Origin: JAJISG01 sp964347345
Lineage (GTDB): Archaea > Thermoplasmatota > Thermoplasmata > RBG-16-68-12 > JAJISG01
NCBI GenBank assembly: GCA_964347345.1
Contig: CAYFYB010000015.1
Coordinates: 1 to 39,780, forward strand
Length of the DNA: 39,780 bases
Direction: 5' to 3'
Shown: piece by piece, positions 38,939 to 39,780 of the stretch
Position numbering within the stretch: the first letter of the stretch is position 1
Layout: each line of letters opens with the position of its first letter
The notes under the pieces: model-generated
What the model was told of the DNA's origin: nothing
Seen by the model: only the letters and a program-made list of their open reading frames with translations
Database searches by the model: none
Translations under genes and position numbers: made by a program

Positions 38939-39780
38939 CTATTCTGGCGGGGGAGGTACTCCCGGTCCCCTTCTCCTCATGAGGTAGTAGACCAAGCCTA
39001 GGACGATGATGACGCCTGCCACGCCTCCGATGATGATGAGAAGGGTGTTGGTGGGTAGCAATTCCGCCGCCTGGACCGTAACCACAACGGTGTCGGTGTC
39101 GATGTTGCCCGCTTCGTCCCTCACCGTCAGAGTGATTGTGTAGGTGCCAACCTCGTTGAAGGTGTACTTGGGGCCGACGCCGTAAAGGGTGAGCGTCTGC
39201 CCTCCGACGTCGAAGGTCCAGGTGTAGTTGACGATGCCGTGGTTGTCCGTGGAGCCGGAACCGTCCAAGGTGACCTCATCGCCTACGTTGACAGTGACGG
39301 GGCTTCCGGCATCGGCCGTCGGTGGCGTAGTGTCTCGGACGACGAACTGGCCCGTCGCCGAAGCGTAGCTACCTGAGGTGTCATTGGCCCAGACGGTGTA
39401 GGAGTAGGTCCCCAGCTTGTCGAAGCTGGAGGAGTAGGTGTAGTTTCCAGCTGCCAACGTCATCGTGAAGTTGCCTATCAGGACGCCATCGGGATCCCTG
39501 ATCTCTATGGTGACAGCATCCAGTCCATAGTTGTCCGTGACACTCACGGAGAAGGTTATGGTCTGCTTGACTTCCTGGGGGCTGGGTGTCTCTGTCGGTG
39601 TCCCCAAGACGGGAGATGTCGCATCTCGGACGACGAACTGACCCGTCGCCGAAGCATAGTTGCCTGAGGTGTCATTGGCCCAGACTGTGTAGGAGTATGT
39701 TCCCAGCTTGTCGAAGCTGGAGGAATAGGTGTAGCTCCCACCGACCAGCGTCATGGTGAAGTTGCCCACCAGGACGCCAT
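38939..39780 (-). CDS. C-terminal part of a repeat-containing cell-surface protein with PKD domain and membrane anchor (5' end outside the window)
   Basis: At least 280 residues, still open at the window edge. Two near-identical blocks carry GNFTMTL, SYTYSSSFDKLGTYSYTVW, ANDTSGNYASATGQFVVRD, Ig-like strands rich in N-glycosylation sequons (NFT, NDT). A PKD-type domain follows (VGDEVTLDGSGSTDNHGIVNYTWTF split, then GTYTITLTVRDEAGN). The end has one membrane segment (TLLIIIGGVAGVIIVLGLVYYL), a basic RRR and a proline tail, so the C-terminus is anchored with the repeats outside. Likely adhesion or surface-layer associated. Confidence 0.88.
   Translation of the reverse strand, partial: GVLVGNFTMTLVGGSYTYSSSFDKLGTYSYTVWANDTSGNYASATGQFVVRDATSPVLGTPTETPSPQEVKQTITFSVSVTDNYGLDAVTIEIRDPDGVLIGNFTMTLAAGNYTYSSSFDKLGTYSYTVWANDTSGSYASATGQFVVRDTTPPTADAGSPVTVNVGDEVTLDGSGSTDNHGIVNYTWTFDVGGQTLTLYGVGPKYTFNEVGTYTITLTVRDEAGNIDTDTVVVTVQAAELLPTNTLLIIIGGVAGVIIVLGLVYYLMRRRGPGVPPPPE
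39323..39780. repeat. Tandem repeat, 291-base period, inside the surface-protein gene
   Basis: The block at about 39323-39489 recurs at about 39614-39780 with roughly 90 percent identity by eye. Each copy encodes the GNFTMTL to FVVRD Ig-like unit. The array probably continues beyond the window. Confidence 0.75.

Noticed and set aside
1..39780. CRISPR arrays, insertion sequences, rRNA genes, replication origin
   Set aside because: No regularly spaced short repeats, transposase motifs, rRNA segments or Orc/Cdc6-associated repeats were seen.

Overview
The window reads as a chromosomal segment of a high-GC archaeon, most likely a euryarchaeote of the Thermoplasmata-like kind; the lineage is inference. 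Archaeal signs seen directly are a tRNA-Gly gene without encoded CCA and with a short intron at position 37/38 that can fold into a bulge-helix-bulge, many TATA-like boxes 24-30 bases before start codons (leaderless transcripts), AGG/AGA-rich arginine usage, a free-standing Roadblock/LC7 protein, a STAND regulator with an archaeal-type winged helix, and GGAGGTGAT-type ribosome binding sites at internal operon genes.

Layout. 1-6 kb: an aminotransferase converging on a large STAND/TPR regulator, then a tightly coupled minus-strand set (endonuclease III-related glycosylase, HAD hydrolase, NAD-dependent epimerase). 6-7.5 kb: a Roadblock protein divergent from an M29-like aminopeptidase. 7.5-12 kb: AmrS radical SAM enzyme split by a 353-residue intein, ThiL, intron-bearing tRNA-Gly and an M24 peptidase. 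12-16 kb: a flippase, a Nif3-like protein, a tiny Cys-rich protein, and a CcdA-like membrane gene broken by three one-base indels. 16-21.3 kb: a complete branched-chain amino acid type ABC importer (two permeases, two ATPases, and a convergent membrane-anchored binding protein). 21.3-25.9 kb: MFS transporter, SerB-like phosphatase, YdjM-like membrane protein, CPBP protease and small membrane proteins. 25.9-30.5 kb: a GT-C-like membrane protein and two FtsX-like permeases, divergent from their probable ATPase. 30.6-34.7 kb: CsaA-like tRNA-binding protein, citrate synthase with an elaborate upstream region, a CC-motif membrane protein with a Tat-exported DUF3179 protein, and a PH-like small protein. 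34.9-39.8 kb: a phosphatase-like pseudoenzyme, two small helical proteins, a zinc-ribbon membrane protein, a GXGXG (glutamate synthase domain 3-like) gene interrupted by UAG, a winged-helix regulator, a zinc-ribbon protein and the C-terminal end of a repeat-containing surface protein.

The strongest unusual items are: (1) the intein placed inside the CxxxCxxC iron-sulfur motif of AmrS and carrying a zinc finger, a NUMOD3-like segment and a Vsr/DUF559-like nuclease instead of a LAGLIDADG domain; (2) non-canonical start codons (two CTG, possibly one ATT) behind good ribosome binding sites; (3) the UAG-interrupted GXGXG gene next to a TATA box embedded in an inverted repeat; (4) the citrate synthase leader with several dyads and a 12-codon upstream ORF ending in TAATG; (5) a low-molecular-weight phosphatase fold that has lost its catalytic Cys and Arg. 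I found no CRISPR array, insertion sequence, rRNA or origin.
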